In this document: positions 1 through 7,433 of the stretch, piece by piece
Layout of the letters: the number at the start of each line of letters is the position of its first letter
Numbering within the stretch: position 1 is the first letter of the stretch
Assembly: GCF_026672375.1 (NCBI RefSeq)
Contig: NZ_JAPPRA010000001.1
Span: 1,550,001 to 1,614,000 of the forward strand
Reading direction: 5' to 3'
DNA length: 64,000 nt
Origin: Caulobacter sp. SL161
Lineage (GTDB): Bacteria; Pseudomonadota; Alphaproteobacteria; Caulobacterales; Caulobacteraceae
Notes under the pieces: generated by a model
What the model saw: only the letters and a program-made list of their open reading frames with translations
Told to the model about the DNA's origin: nothing
The model's database searches: none
Made by a program: the position numbers and the translations under genes

Positions 1-1136
1 ACCAGACCAAACAGCATGATGTCGCGCGGACCAATCTCGACGCCCATCCGCCGCGCCGCCGCGCGGTCGCCGTTCAGGAAGTTCTTCAGGAAGAACACCT
101 TGGCGAAGCCGCGCTCGACCTTGTCGAACAGCCTATTCTCGGGGCTTTCATCGGGCGGCAGGTAGGCGTTCAGGGTGGCGCGGACCAGCTCGCCGCAGGT
201 GGCGTCGTCGAAGCCGGCGCGCAAGGTGGCGCTGCGGGCGTTCATGGTGTCGACCACGCCCTGCGGGGTGTCGGCCAGGAGGTCCTCGGGCAGGCCCAGC
301 AGGAAGCAGCGATAGCGGGCCAGCTCGACGCGGGCGCGCTCCTCGGGCGTGAAGACGGTGCGGCCCGTGGCCACGATCTTGTAGCTCATCAGGAAGATCG
401 GGATCAGGCCGGCGGGCATCTGGTCGACCTGCGGGATCGGGATGCCATAGACGCCGACGTCCCACAGGTTGGAGCGCTTCCGGGCGTTGAACCGCACCAT
501 CGAGTGCATCAGCCGCACCATGGCGGCGGCCTTGAACCCCGCCCCGTGACGCTCCAGCGACCCCGGCAGCAGGGTGGTGGTGAAGAAGGTCGCCGTCTCA
601 TTGACCCGGCGGGCGGCGGTGTCGTTCGACAGGGTTCCGGTCAGCGCCATGGGCAGGGCGGCGTACTTGTTCATGAAGGTGGCGATGAACGCGCCCCGGA
701 TCGCGAACGGCCCCAGATTGGCGGCGGCGTTGCGGTCCAGCTTCTGGCCCTCGCGCACCATGTCCATGTCCAGCCAGTCGGGCACGCGCTCCATGTCGGC
801 GATGAAGGCGGCCAGCTCCGGCGGCGCGTCGGGCACGGCGGCGATTCCCTGATCGCAGGCCGTGGTGAGCATCTGGATCAGGGGGCGAAAGCCGTACTTC
901 GGCATCAGCGCCGCATAGGCGTCGGCCACGACGTCGCCCAGCAGGGTGTAGGCCTTGATCAGGGCCAGCTTGTCGGGATCGAGCTTCGCGTGCGCCAGGC
1001 GCGGGGCGATGCTGGTCTTGGGATCGTCGGTGAAGCGCTCGGGCGTGAGGTCGAAATCGACGTCGCCGTAAAGGGCAGGGAGGGCCTGCTTCTGCGAGGC
1101 GACCTTGGCGCGAACCCTCTCCAGAGCGGTGTTCAT
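1..1136 (-). CDS. Oxygenase MpaB family protein (DUF2236), C-terminus cut by window edge
   Basis: The reverse strand is open from an ATG at 1136 to base 1, so at least 378 residues are present and the 3' end lies outside the window. The protein begins MNTALERVRAKVASQKQALP and continues through segments such as DMERVPDWLDMDM, NLGPFAIRGAF, RRVNETATFF, VRLMHSMVRF and VYGIPIPQVDQMP. The charged/His arrangement (MVRLMHSMVR, then IPIPQVDQ and a helical PEERARVELARYRCFLLGLP stretch) is that of the DUF2236/MpaB heme-oxygenase-like family, several members of which act on steroid, terpenoid or rubber-like substrates. No signal peptide is seen. It is divergent from a TetR gene starting 84 bp away, which is the likely local regulator. 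The family call is by eye; the substrate is unknown. Confidence 0.7.
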   Translation of the reverse strand, partial: MNTALERVRAKVASQKQALPALYGDVDFDLTPERFTDDPKTSIAPRLAHAKLDPDKLALIKAYTLLGDVVADAYAALMPKYGFRPLIQMLTTACDQGIAAVPDAPPELAAFIADMERVPDWLDMDMVREGQKLDRNAAANLGPFAIRGAFIATFMNKYAALPMALTGTLSNDTAARRVNETATFFTTTLLPGSLERHGAGFKAAAMVRLMHSMVRFNARKRSNLWDVGVYGIPIPQVDQMPAGLIPIFLMSYKIVATGRTVFTPEERARVELARYRCFLLGLPEDLLADTPQGVVDTMNARSATLRAGFDDATCGELVRATLNAYLPPDESPENRLFDKVERGFAKVFFLKNFLNGDRAAARRMGVEIGPRDIMLFGL

Positions 1137-1220
1137 GCGATCCTCCCAGGGCGGCGGTCCCACGCGGACCCTCGTCTCTGATCTCAGCCTATGTAATCGT
1201 CGCCCAGGGGCCTACTCGCC

Positions 1221-1898
1221 TTGCCCGCAGGGCCAGGCAGCGTGGAAACGATCCGGCAAGTGACTGAAAAGACGAGGCGAACGCCGCGCCAGCCGCGGTC
1301 CGAGGCGACGGTCGAGGCGATTCTCGAGGCGGCCTTTCAACTTTTGGAGCACGGCGGCGTCCGGGCCCTGACGACCAACCATATCGCCGAGCGGGCCGGG
1401 GTGAGCGTCGGCACGCTCTACCAGTACTTCCAGGGCAAGCAGGCGATCCTGGCGGCGTTGGCCCAGAGACAGGCCGCCGCCGCGCGTGACCGCATCGCAG
1501 CGATCGTCATTGACGGGCCCAAGATCAGCGCGGTGCGGATGATCGTGCGGACCCTGGCCACCGCCTTCGAGGGGACGCCCGCGACTCGCCGGGCCCTGCT
1601 GGACGCCTTCGCCGGCGAGGCGGGCGACGCGGCGGTGATGCGGCATCACCGCCTGTTCTTCGACGCCATCGCCGGCAAGGCCCGGTTCGAGTTCGACATG
1701 ACTCCGGAAGCCGGGTTCGTCTTGACCCACGCCGTCATCGGTTTGCTGCGCGCGGCGACCATCGAGACCGAACTGGCGCTCGATCCGCAGCGTCTGGAGG
1801 ACGAACTGGTCCGGCTGATGGAGGGCTATATCCTGGCGCTGATCGAGGCGAAGAGCGCGCCAGGCCCGCACGGCATTGCCGAGCGGGCCGGTCGCTGA
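1221..1898 (+). CDS. TetR/AcrR family transcriptional regulator
   Basis: The protein has 225 residues from a TTG at 1221; in-frame GTG codons at 1242 and 1260 are equally possible starts, because conserved sequence begins only around residue 20. The N-terminal helix-turn-helix is clear: RSEATVEAILEAAFQLLEHGG, then IAERAGVSVGTLYQYFQGKQAIL, the standard TetR recognition helix. The C-terminal ligand domain is divergent, as usual for the family. It is divergently arranged with the DUF2236 gene and probably represses it, which is inferred from position only. No clean palindrome was found in the 84-bp gap. Confidence 0.9.
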   Translation: MPAGPGSVETIRQVTEKTRRTPRQPRSEATVEAILEAAFQLLEHGGVRALTTNHIAERAGVSVGTLYQYFQGKQAILAALAQRQAAAARDRIAAIVIDGPKISAVRMIVRTLATAFEGTPATRRALLDAFAGEAGDAAVMRHHRLFFDAIAGKARFEFDMTPEAGFVLTHAVIGLLRAATIETELALDPQRLEDELVRLMEGYILALIEAKSAPGPHGIAERAGR

Positions 1899-1944
1899 TA
1901 GCGATGGCCTCAAAGAGGCGCCTTTCGCCGTCTTGGGGTTACGT

Positions 1945-2337
1945 ATGCCTCCGGCCAACAAGTCCAAGCGTGGGTCCAGCTCGCTGCTTTGGGATCTTCT
2001 GACGTTTGATCGCCTGGTCACCGGGCCGGTGATTCATTTCATCTATTGGGCGGGCCTTGGGGTCGTCGCCCTGTTCGGCTTTTCCGTCGTCGGCGCCGCC
2101 GTGGGCCTGGCGCTGAAGGAGCCGGGCGTCGGTTCGCTGCTGCTGGCCTTCCCCGTGCTGGTCGCGGGCCTGCTGGTGGCGGGCGCCCTGGTGCTGCTGT
2201 GGCGCGCCTTCTGTGAGTTCTACGTCGCCATCTTCCGGATCAGCGAGGACCTGCGGGCCCTGCGCCAGACCAGCGACGCCGACCACGCCGCCCAGCGGGC
2301 GCGTCAGGCCCAGAAGGCAGCGTCGGAAGCTCAGTAG
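1945..2337 (+). CDS. DUF4282 family small membrane protein
   Basis: The ATG at 1945 gives a 130-residue protein starting MPPANKSKRGSSSLLWDLLT; the frame is open further upstream but overlaps the TetR gene. The segment DLLTFDRLVTGPVIHFIYWA matches the opening of the DUF4282 domain (a cytoplasmic FDR.VTP-like motif leading into a first membrane helix). Two hydrophobic helices follow at about residues 28-52 and 62-90, then a charged cytoplasmic tail ending in a Gln/Ala-rich segment. Function is unknown for the family. Its stop directly abuts the stop of the convergent ohrR gene with no spacer. Confidence 0.75.
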   Translation: MPPANKSKRGSSSLLWDLLTFDRLVTGPVIHFIYWAGLGVVALFGFSVVGAAVGLALKEPGVGSLLLAFPVLVAGLLVAGALVLLWRAFCEFYVAIFRISEDLRALRQTSDADHAAQRARQAQKAASEAQ

Positions 2338-2784
2338 CTACCTGGCCACCGTCTTCAGGCGATCGCGCAGGACGCCCATCGCCTCCAGCGGCATGTCCAG
2401 CGCGCAGAAGACCTTTTCGGGAATCGTCACCGCCTGATCGCGCAGGGCGCGGCCCTTGTCGGTCAGCGCGACGATCACCCGCCGCTCGTCCTCCGGATCG
2501 CGGTCGCGGGTGACCAGGCCCCCGGCCTCCAGCCGCTTGAGCAGCGGGGTGAGGGTGCTGGAATCCAGGTCGAGCGCCTCGCCCAAGGCGCCGACCGTCC
2601 GGGGGCTGGCCTCCCACAGCACCAGCATCGCCAGATACTGCGGATAGGTCAGGCCCAGGGCGTCGAGCAAAGGGCGATAGAGCCGCGTCATCCGGTTGGC
2701 CGCGCCGTAGAGGGCGAAACACAGCTGGTTGTCGAGACGCAGGATCTCGACGGGCTGGTCGGATGACGCGGGCTTCTGGCTCAT
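2338..2784 (-). CDS. ohrR: Organic hydroperoxide resistance regulator, MarR family
   Basis: The ATG at 2784 gives 148 residues; the frame continues upstream, but this start sits 10 bp after ohr and keeps the usual OhrR length. The MarR winged helix is visible at residues 35-115 (LTYPQYLAMLVLWE, LDLDSSTLTPLLKRLEAGGL, RDPEDERRVIVALTDKG). The reactive cysteine is Cys22 in DNQLCFALYG, and a second cysteine is at Cys127 in EKVFCALD. These are the positions used by the two-cysteine Xanthomonas-type OhrR that forms an intersubunit disulfide with peroxide. It is transcribed with ohr, so it very likely autoregulates the pair through the operator upstream of ohr. MarR-type alternatives are unlikely given the cysteines and the neighbour. 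Confidence 0.93.
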   Translation of the reverse strand: MSQKPASSDQPVEILRLDNQLCFALYGAANRMTRLYRPLLDALGLTYPQYLAMLVLWEASPRTVGALGEALDLDSSTLTPLLKRLEAGGLVTRDRDPEDERRVIVALTDKGRALRDQAVTIPEKVFCALDMPLEAMGVLRDRLKTVAR

Positions 2785-2794
2785 GGGAACCCTG

Positions 2795-3211
2795 TTAGGC
2801 GGCCTTGGTGGTGATGGCCACGTCGATGTTGCCGCGCGTGGCGTTCGAATAGGGGCAGACCGCGTGGGCCGCCGCAACCAGGGCCTCGGCGTCGGCTTGC
2901 GACAGGCCTTGGGTTTCGACCTCCAGCGCCACTTCCAGGCGGAAGCCGACCTCGGCGGTGGCCAGGCTGACCTGACCGGTCACGGTCGAGCCGGCGAGGG
3001 CGATCTTCTGGGTGCGGGCGACATGGCCCATGGCGCTCTGGAAACAGGCGGCGTAGCCGGCGGCGAACAGCTGCTCGGGATTGGTGCCGGTCTCCTTGCC
3101 GCCCAGCGACTTGGGCATCGACAGCTGGACGTCCAGCAGGCCGTCCTCGGTGCGGGCGTGGCCTTCACGGCCGCCAACGACAGTAGCGCGGGTGGTGTAG
3201 AGGGTGGTCAT
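2795..3211 (-). CDS. ohr: Organic hydroperoxide resistance peroxidase (Ohr/OsmC fold)
   Basis: The protein has 138 residues from an ATG at 3211; an in-frame upstream ATG would read through the operator and is rejected. Ohr is a thiol peroxidase that reduces organic and fatty-acid hydroperoxides using lipoylated proteins. Both active-site cysteines are present: Cys56 in AAGYAACFQSAMG and Cys119 in HAVCPYSNATRGN. The conserved Glu of TNPEQLFAAGY and the Arg in the N-terminal GREGHAR segment are also present. It leads a two-gene operon with ohrR (10-bp gap). A palindrome sits 20-37 bases upstream of the ATG. A second Ohr/OsmC-like gene lies at 35415. Confidence 0.95.
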   Translation of the reverse strand: MTTLYTTRATVVGGREGHARTEDGLLDVQLSMPKSLGGKETGTNPEQLFAAGYAACFQSAMGHVARTQKIALAGSTVTGQVSLATAEVGFRLEVALEVETQGLSQADAEALVAAAHAVCPYSNATRGNIDVAITTKAA

Positions 3212-3230
3212 CGGGAAGCTCCTTGGCTTG

Positions 3231-3248
3231 AAATCGTATGAACGATTT
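3231..3248 (-). promoter_or_regulatory. Putative OhrR operator upstream of ohr
   Basis: This is a perfect inverted repeat with 7-bp arms AAATCGT/ACGATTT around a 4-bp centre, 20-37 bp before the ohr start codon. AT-rich dyads at this position are typical of OhrR operators overlapping the ohr promoter. A short GC-rich dyad (TCGCGTGCGA) follows immediately upstream of ohr. Binding by OhrR is inferred from symmetry and context only. Confidence 0.65.
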
Positions 3249-3304
3249 AATCGCGTGCGATATGAATTCAAGGGCGACTCGTGAAGAAAGATCGCGCGCG
3301 ATTA

Positions 3305-3428
3305 ATCCTCCCCCTAGCGGGGGAGGTGGCGCGAAGCGCCGGAGGGGGAAGTAAAGCTGAGATTGCGGAGAGGGCTTCCCCCTCCGTCGTCCCTTCGGTC
3401 CGACACCTCCCCCGCTAGGGGGAGGATT
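3305..3428. repeat. Palindromic intergenic repeat, family B (CCTCCCCC type)
   Basis: A large imperfect inverted repeat has outer arms ATCCTCCCCCTAGCGGGGGAGG and its reverse near 3405-3428. The inner arms are GGAGGGGGAAG/CTTCCCCCTCC. It sits between the ohr promoter and the convergent 3' end of the J-domain gene. Related copies occur at 43504, 52733 and 63927. The function is unknown; a stable hairpin and dispersed copies suggest a MITE-like or REP-like element. Confidence 0.75.
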
Positions 3429-3440
3429 TGGGAGAACGCC

Positions 3441-4139
3441 CTAAGCCGCCCAGGCGGCTGCGAAACGCTTCAGCAGGGAGCGGGCCGGGCTCTCGCCACG
3501 GCCTTCGGACGCTTCCAGGCGCAGGAAGAGGTCGCCGGGCTTGTGGTTGGCGCGGGCGGGCAGGCCCTGGCCGGGCAGGCGCACGAGGCCGCGGGCGGCG
3601 GCCTTGGTCGAGATCCAGGCGGGGCGGGGGCCCAGCGGCGTGTCGGCGTCGACCCGGCCGCCTTCGGCCAGCACGCGCGGATCGACCTTGCCGGTCAGCC
3701 AGAGGTCGTCGCCGCGCACCATCGCCCCGTCCTGGGCGCGCAGGCGGACTTCGAAACAGACACCCTCGACCCGCACCTTGTCGCCCTCGCGCAGGCCGGC
3801 GGGGAGCTTCAAGCGCAGGCGCCGACCGTCGATGACCAGCTCCTCGGCGCCGCCCGACAGGGCTGTGGCGATGTCGATCTCCAGAAAGACCCGGTCAGCG
3901 ATCGGCGGGGGGGTGACGGCCGGCGGGAAATGATGTCGGACGACCGGGGTGTCCTGCAGCAGGCGATAGGCGGCCAGCACGTCGCGGAACAGGGCCGCAT
4001 CGCCGGTCGGACGGTCCGGATGGGCCCGCTTGGCCGCCTCGCGATAGGCCTTGCGCAGCTCGCGCTCGTCAGCGTCGGCCGCCACGCCAAGCAAGGCGCG
4101 GGCGGCGGAAAGCGTCAGGGCGGATTGCCGGGCGGTCAT
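3441..4139 (-). CDS. J-domain protein with DnaJ C-terminal-like domain
   Basis: The protein has 232 residues from an ATG at 4139. Residues about 10-65 form a J-domain (AARALLGVAADADERELRKAYREAAKRAHPDRP), and the HPD tripeptide needed to stimulate DnaK is intact. The rest resembles the beta-rich client-binding C-terminal domain of DnaJ/CbpA (DIATALSGGAEELVIDGRRL, PAGLREGDKVRVEG, LRLPGQGLPA). There is no Gly/Phe linker and no cysteine zinc finger, so it is a compact class-II/CbpA-like co-chaperone and not DnaJ itself. Its partner is presumably a DnaK elsewhere. It is divergent from pdxH, with 105 bp between starts. Confidence 0.85.
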   Translation of the reverse strand: MTARQSALTLSAARALLGVAADADERELRKAYREAAKRAHPDRPTGDAALFRDVLAAYRLLQDTPVVRHHFPPAVTPPPIADRVFLEIDIATALSGGAEELVIDGRRLRLKLPAGLREGDKVRVEGVCFEVRLRAQDGAMVRGDDLWLTGKVDPRVLAEGGRVDADTPLGPRPAWISTKAAARGLVRLPGQGLPARANHKPGDLFLRLEASEGRGESPARSLLKRFAAAWAA

Positions 4140-4244
4140 CCGCCGACCCTGGAGTCCCGATGGTCAACGCCCGGTTAAGTTAAGACTTTCGGTTTGGGGC
4201 GCTGGATGGTGGTCGCGCCATCGCATGAGGACTATATCCACGCC

Positions 4245-4913
4245 ATGAGCGCCGACCCGACCCTGATCCCCGCCTCGCCCAGCGAGGACGACTATGTCCG
4301 CCAGGTGCGCGAGGCCACGCCCCCGCCGCTGCTGAGCGAAGAGGATCCGTTCGCCCTGTTCGCCGAATGGCTTGAAGAGGCGGGCAAGAAGGAGCCGAAC
4401 GATCCCAACGCCATGACCGTCTCGACGGTCGACGCCGACGGCATGCCCGACTCGCGCATGGTGCTGCTGAAGGACTTCGATGCGCGCGGCTTTGTCTTTT
4501 ACACCAACACCCAGAGCGCCAAGGGCCAGGAACTGAACGCCCATCCCAAGGCGGCGCTGCTGTTCCACTGGAAGTCGCTGCGCCGCCAGGTGCGGATCCG
4601 CGGGACGGTCGAGCCGGTCACCGAGGCCGAGGCCGACGCCTATTTCGCCAGCCGCGCCCGCCACAGCCAGATCGGCGCCTGGGCCAGCGACCAGTCGCGG
4701 CCGCTGCCCGATCGTCACGCCCTGGAAAAGCGCGTCGCCGAGATGGGCCTGAAGTTCGGCCTCGGAAAGGTGCCGCGCCCGCCGCACTGGTCAGGCTATC
4801 GGATCACGCCGGTGACGATCGAGTTCTGGCGCGATCGTCCCTTCCGCCTGCACGAGCGGCTGGTCTTCGACCGCGCCGAGGGCGGTTGGACGACGAAGCG
4901 GCTGTTTCCCTAG
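4245..4913 (+). CDS. pdxH: Pyridoxamine/pyridoxine 5'-phosphate oxidase
   Basis: The ATG at 4245 gives 222 residues, the family's usual length; a TTG 51 bp upstream is less likely. The enzyme oxidises PNP or PMP to PLP using FMN and molecular oxygen in the cytosol. Family landmarks are present: [65 protein letters not shown] and the C-terminal dimerisation segment ending [12 protein letters not shown]. The gene ends 11 bp before a convergent TetR gene. No operon partner is obvious. Confidence 0.96.
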   Translation: MSADPTLIPASPSEDDYVRQVREATPPPLLSEEDPFALFAEWLEEAGKKEPNDPNAMTVSTVDADGMPDSRMVLLKDFDARGFVFYTNTQSAKGQELNAHPKAALLFHWKSLRRQVRIRGTVEPVTEAEADAYFASRARHSQIGAWASDQSRPLPDRHALEKRVAEMGLKFGLGKVPRPPHWSGYRITPVTIEFWRDRPFRLHERLVFDRAEGGWTTKRLFP

Positions 4914-4924
4914 GGGACAACCCG

Positions 4925-5560
4925 TCAGCGCGCGCCGTAGCGGGCCAGGAAGGTCTCGACCGCGTCGTCCGCGATGCTGCGGACGGATCGTCGGGACTGG
5001 ACATCGTCGCCCGCCGCCAGGCCCAGAACCAGGGTCACGTGATCCAGCATGCCCAGCAGCTGGCCGGCGGCCCACGACGGCTTGTCGACCTTGAGCTCGC
5101 CGGTCTTCACCAGGTCGTTGATGACCGCGATCGCCGCGCCGCCCAGCTCGTCGCGGGCGCTTTGCAGAAAATAGTCTGCGACCTCCGGGAACCGACGGCG
5201 CTCTGTGGTCGCCATCCGGAACATGGCGCGGGTGTCCGGACGCGAGAAGAAGGTCGCATAGGCCGTGGACAGGGCGATCAACCGCGCGCGGGCGTGGCCC
5301 TTGACGCGCACGGCCTCGCGCACCGGAGCGGCGATGCCGCTGACCGTCTCCATGACGATCGTCCGGAACAGGTGGGCCTTGCTGGGAAAATAGGCGTAGA
5401 GCGTGGCGGTCGAGATGCCCGCCGCCCGGGCTATCGCCTCCATCCCCGCGTCCGCATAACCCTCGCGTAGGAAGTGCGCCCTGGCCGAGCCCAGGATCTC
5501 CTCGCGCTTGTGCCCCGACCGCTTCAGACCCGCCCCAACCAGCATCAACCCACCCGCCAT
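4925..5560 (-). CDS. TetR/AcrR family transcriptional regulator
   Basis: The protein has 211 residues from an ATG at 5560; Met6 is an alternative start. The N-terminal helix-turn-helix reads REEILGSARAHFLREGY followed by IARAAGISTATLYAYFPSKAHLF, and the C-terminal part includes a TetR_C-like helical region (RALIALSTAYATFFSRPDTRAMF). The AcrR-type recognition helix suggests control of an efflux or stress gene, but the neighbours (pdxH convergent, kinase divergent) do not identify one. The target is unknown. Confidence 0.88.
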   Translation of the reverse strand: MAGGLMLVGAGLKRSGHKREEILGSARAHFLREGYADAGMEAIARAAGISTATLYAYFPSKAHLFRTIVMETVSGIAAPVREAVRVKGHARARLIALSTAYATFFSRPDTRAMFRMATTERRRFPEVADYFLQSARDELGGAAIAVINDLVKTGELKVDKPSWAAGQLLGMLDHVTLVLGLAAGDDVQSRRSVRSIADDAVETFLARYGAR

Positions 5561-5689
5561 GGCTTGCTGAATACAATCTAATCGCGAAAATCGGCGCGAG
5601 GCAAGGAGTGCGCGAGGGGACTTGCGAGCCGGTTTGGGCTATGGAGCCCCGGCGCCGGTTTTCGAGCGCGGGAAGATGGGATTGTCGGC

Positions 5690-7189
5690 GTGATCAAGGA
5701 CGCGGAAGCCGCGCGCGAGCAGGAAGTGGCCGCCTGGTTTGGCGAGCGGGCGGAGAACACGATCGAGACGTCGTGCGCACGCGTTTTCCTGATCGGCGAG
5801 TCGGCCTTTAAGGTGAAGCGGCCGGTCGACTTCGGCTTTCTCGACTATTCCACGCTGGAGCTGCGGCGCTGGGCGCTGGAGCGCGAGCTGAGCTTCAACC
5901 GCGCCGCCGCGCCGGACATCTACCGCGAGGTGCGCCGCCTGACGCGTGCGAGCGACGGCGGCATCGAGATCGACGGCGAGGGTGAGATCGTCGAGTACCT
6001 GCTGGAGATGCGCCGCTTCGACCAGAATGGGGTGCTGGCCACCCAGCCCTGGGCCATCGACGACGCGCTGGAGGATTCGCTGGGCCGCACCGTGGCGCGC
6101 TTCCACGCCGGGGCCAGCTTGCGCCCGCAAGGCGGCGGGGTTTCGGCCCTGGGCTACACGATCCGCTCCAACGCCAACCTGCTGCGGGGCCTGGCGCCGC
6201 GCCTGGGCAAGCAGGCCGTCGAGCGTCTGGTGCATGAGACGGATCTGGCCCTGGAGCGCCTGGGGCCCCTGCTGGACGCCCGCGCCGGGGAGGGCTTCGC
6301 CCGTCACTGCCATGGCGACCTGCATCTGGGGAACATCCTGATCGAGAACGGTCAGCCGATCCTGTTCGACTGCATCGAGTTCAACGACACCCTGTCGGAC
6401 ATCGACATCCAGTACGACCTGGCCTTCCTGCTGATGGACCTGGATTTCCGCCGCCGTCGCGATGCGGCGGGTCGGGTGCTGAACGCCTATCTGGACGAGG
6501 CCGCCCGCACCTTCGGCGACGGCCTGTGGACGGGCCTTGCGGCGCTGCCGCTGATGCTGTCGGTCCGCGCCGCCGTGCGCACCCACGTCTGGGCCTATAC
6601 CGGCGACGACGAGGCCGCGCGGGCCTATCTGCAGACCGCCTTGGAGCACCTGGCCCCGAGGCCCGTCAGCCTGGTGGCGGCGGGTGGGCTGTCCGGCTCG
6701 GGCAAGTCGACCTTCTCGCGCGTCTGCGCGCCGGGTCTGGGCTCGGCGCCCGGGGCGGTGGTGCTGCGCACCGACGAGATCCGCAAGCGCCTGTGGGGCG
6801 TGCCGTCGCTGCAGCGGCTGCCGCGCGAGGCCTATACGCCGGAGATGAGCGCCAGGGTCTATGACCAGCTCTTCCATGACGCTGAGCTCTGCCTGAAGGC
6901 CGGTCGCTCGGTGGTGCTGGACGCGGTGTTCCTCAAGCCCGAAGAGCGCGCCCGCGCCGAGGCCCTGGCCAAGACCTGCGACGTCGCCTTCCTGGGCGTC
7001 TGGCTGGAGGCGCCGCCCGAAGTGCTCCGCGCCCGCGTGGCCGCCCGCGTCAACGACGCCTCGGACGCCGACGTGGCGGTGCTGGAAACCCAGCTCACCC
7101 GCGACGCCGGCGAAATCACCTGGCGCAAGGTCGACACCGTCAGCGCGTTCGAGGACGAGGCGCGAGCGCTCGCGGAGGCGATGGGGTAG
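5690..7189 (+). CDS. Bifunctional aminoglycoside phosphotransferase-like / AAA-type P-loop kinase
   Basis: The protein has 499 residues from a GTG at 5690. The N-terminal two thirds is an APH-like kinase domain with the catalytic loop HCHGDLHLGNILI near residue 206 followed by the metal-binding LFDCIEFND. The C-terminal third is an independent P-loop ATPase/kinase with GLSGSGKSTFSR near residue 335, then LRTDEIRKRLWG and VVLDAVFLKPEERARAEALA, as in zeta-toxin or shikimate-kinase-like small kinases. This two-kinase arrangement is common in proteobacteria as the 'AAA family ATPase/aminoglycoside phosphotransferase' protein; its substrates are not established. It is unlikely to be a resistance enzyme. 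It is divergent from the TetR gene (129 bp), which may regulate it. Confidence 0.85.
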   Translation: MIKDAEAAREQEVAAWFGERAENTIETSCARVFLIGESAFKVKRPVDFGFLDYSTLELRRWALERELSFNRAAAPDIYREVRRLTRASDGGIEIDGEGEIVEYLLEMRRFDQNGVLATQPWAIDDALEDSLGRTVARFHAGASLRPQGGGVSALGYTIRSNANLLRGLAPRLGKQAVERLVHETDLALERLGPLLDARAGEGFARHCHGDLHLGNILIENGQPILFDCIEFNDTLSDIDIQYDLAFLLMDLDFRRRRDAAGRVLNAYLDEAARTFGDGLWTGLAALPLMLSVRAAVRTHVWAYTGDDEAARAYLQTALEHLAPRPVSLVAAGGLSGSGKSTFSRVCAPGLGSAPGAVVLRTDEIRKRLWGVPSLQRLPREAYTPEMSARVYDQLFHDAELCLKAGRSVVLDAVFLKPEERARAEALAKTCDVAFLGVWLEAPPEVLRARVAARVNDASDADVAVLETQLTRDAGEITWRKVDTVSAFEDEARALAEAMG

Positions 7190-7221
7190 GGGGGGCTGAG
7201 CAGACCCTTAGGGAGTCTGTG

Positions 7222-7369
7222 ATGGGTGGAATGCGGACAGGCCGCAGGCCCCCACCGGACCATGCTTCGCATGGTCGTCCGCCCCCATAGGGGGCGGAAG
7301 GTTCGCTCCCTTCTTCCCCCTCCGGGGGAGGAGCGCCGAAGGCGCGGAGGGGGCAAGTGTGGGTCGTAA
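7222..7369. repeat. 148-bp dispersed repeat, copy 1
   Basis: A 148-bp block in the convergent gap after the kinase gene is repeated at 46470-46617 with only four mismatches that I can see, all within one short stretch near 7296-7312. It contains nested hairpins (CCATGCTTCGCATGG, GCCCCCATAGGGGGC, and a CCCCCTCCGGGGGAGG dyad). The bases directly after this copy also resemble 47170-47215, suggesting a longer mosaic element. Confidence 0.85.
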
Positions 7370-7433
7370 CCGGCCCCAAGGTCGCCTCCAGAAACCTGAC
7401 GCTCCCGGCGAGCGCGCAAGACGTCCAAGACCC

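Noticed and set aside
4164..4200. Possible CtrA site before pdxH (two TTAA words)
   Set aside because: The two TTAA words are separated by one base, not seven, so the CtrA spacing is not met.
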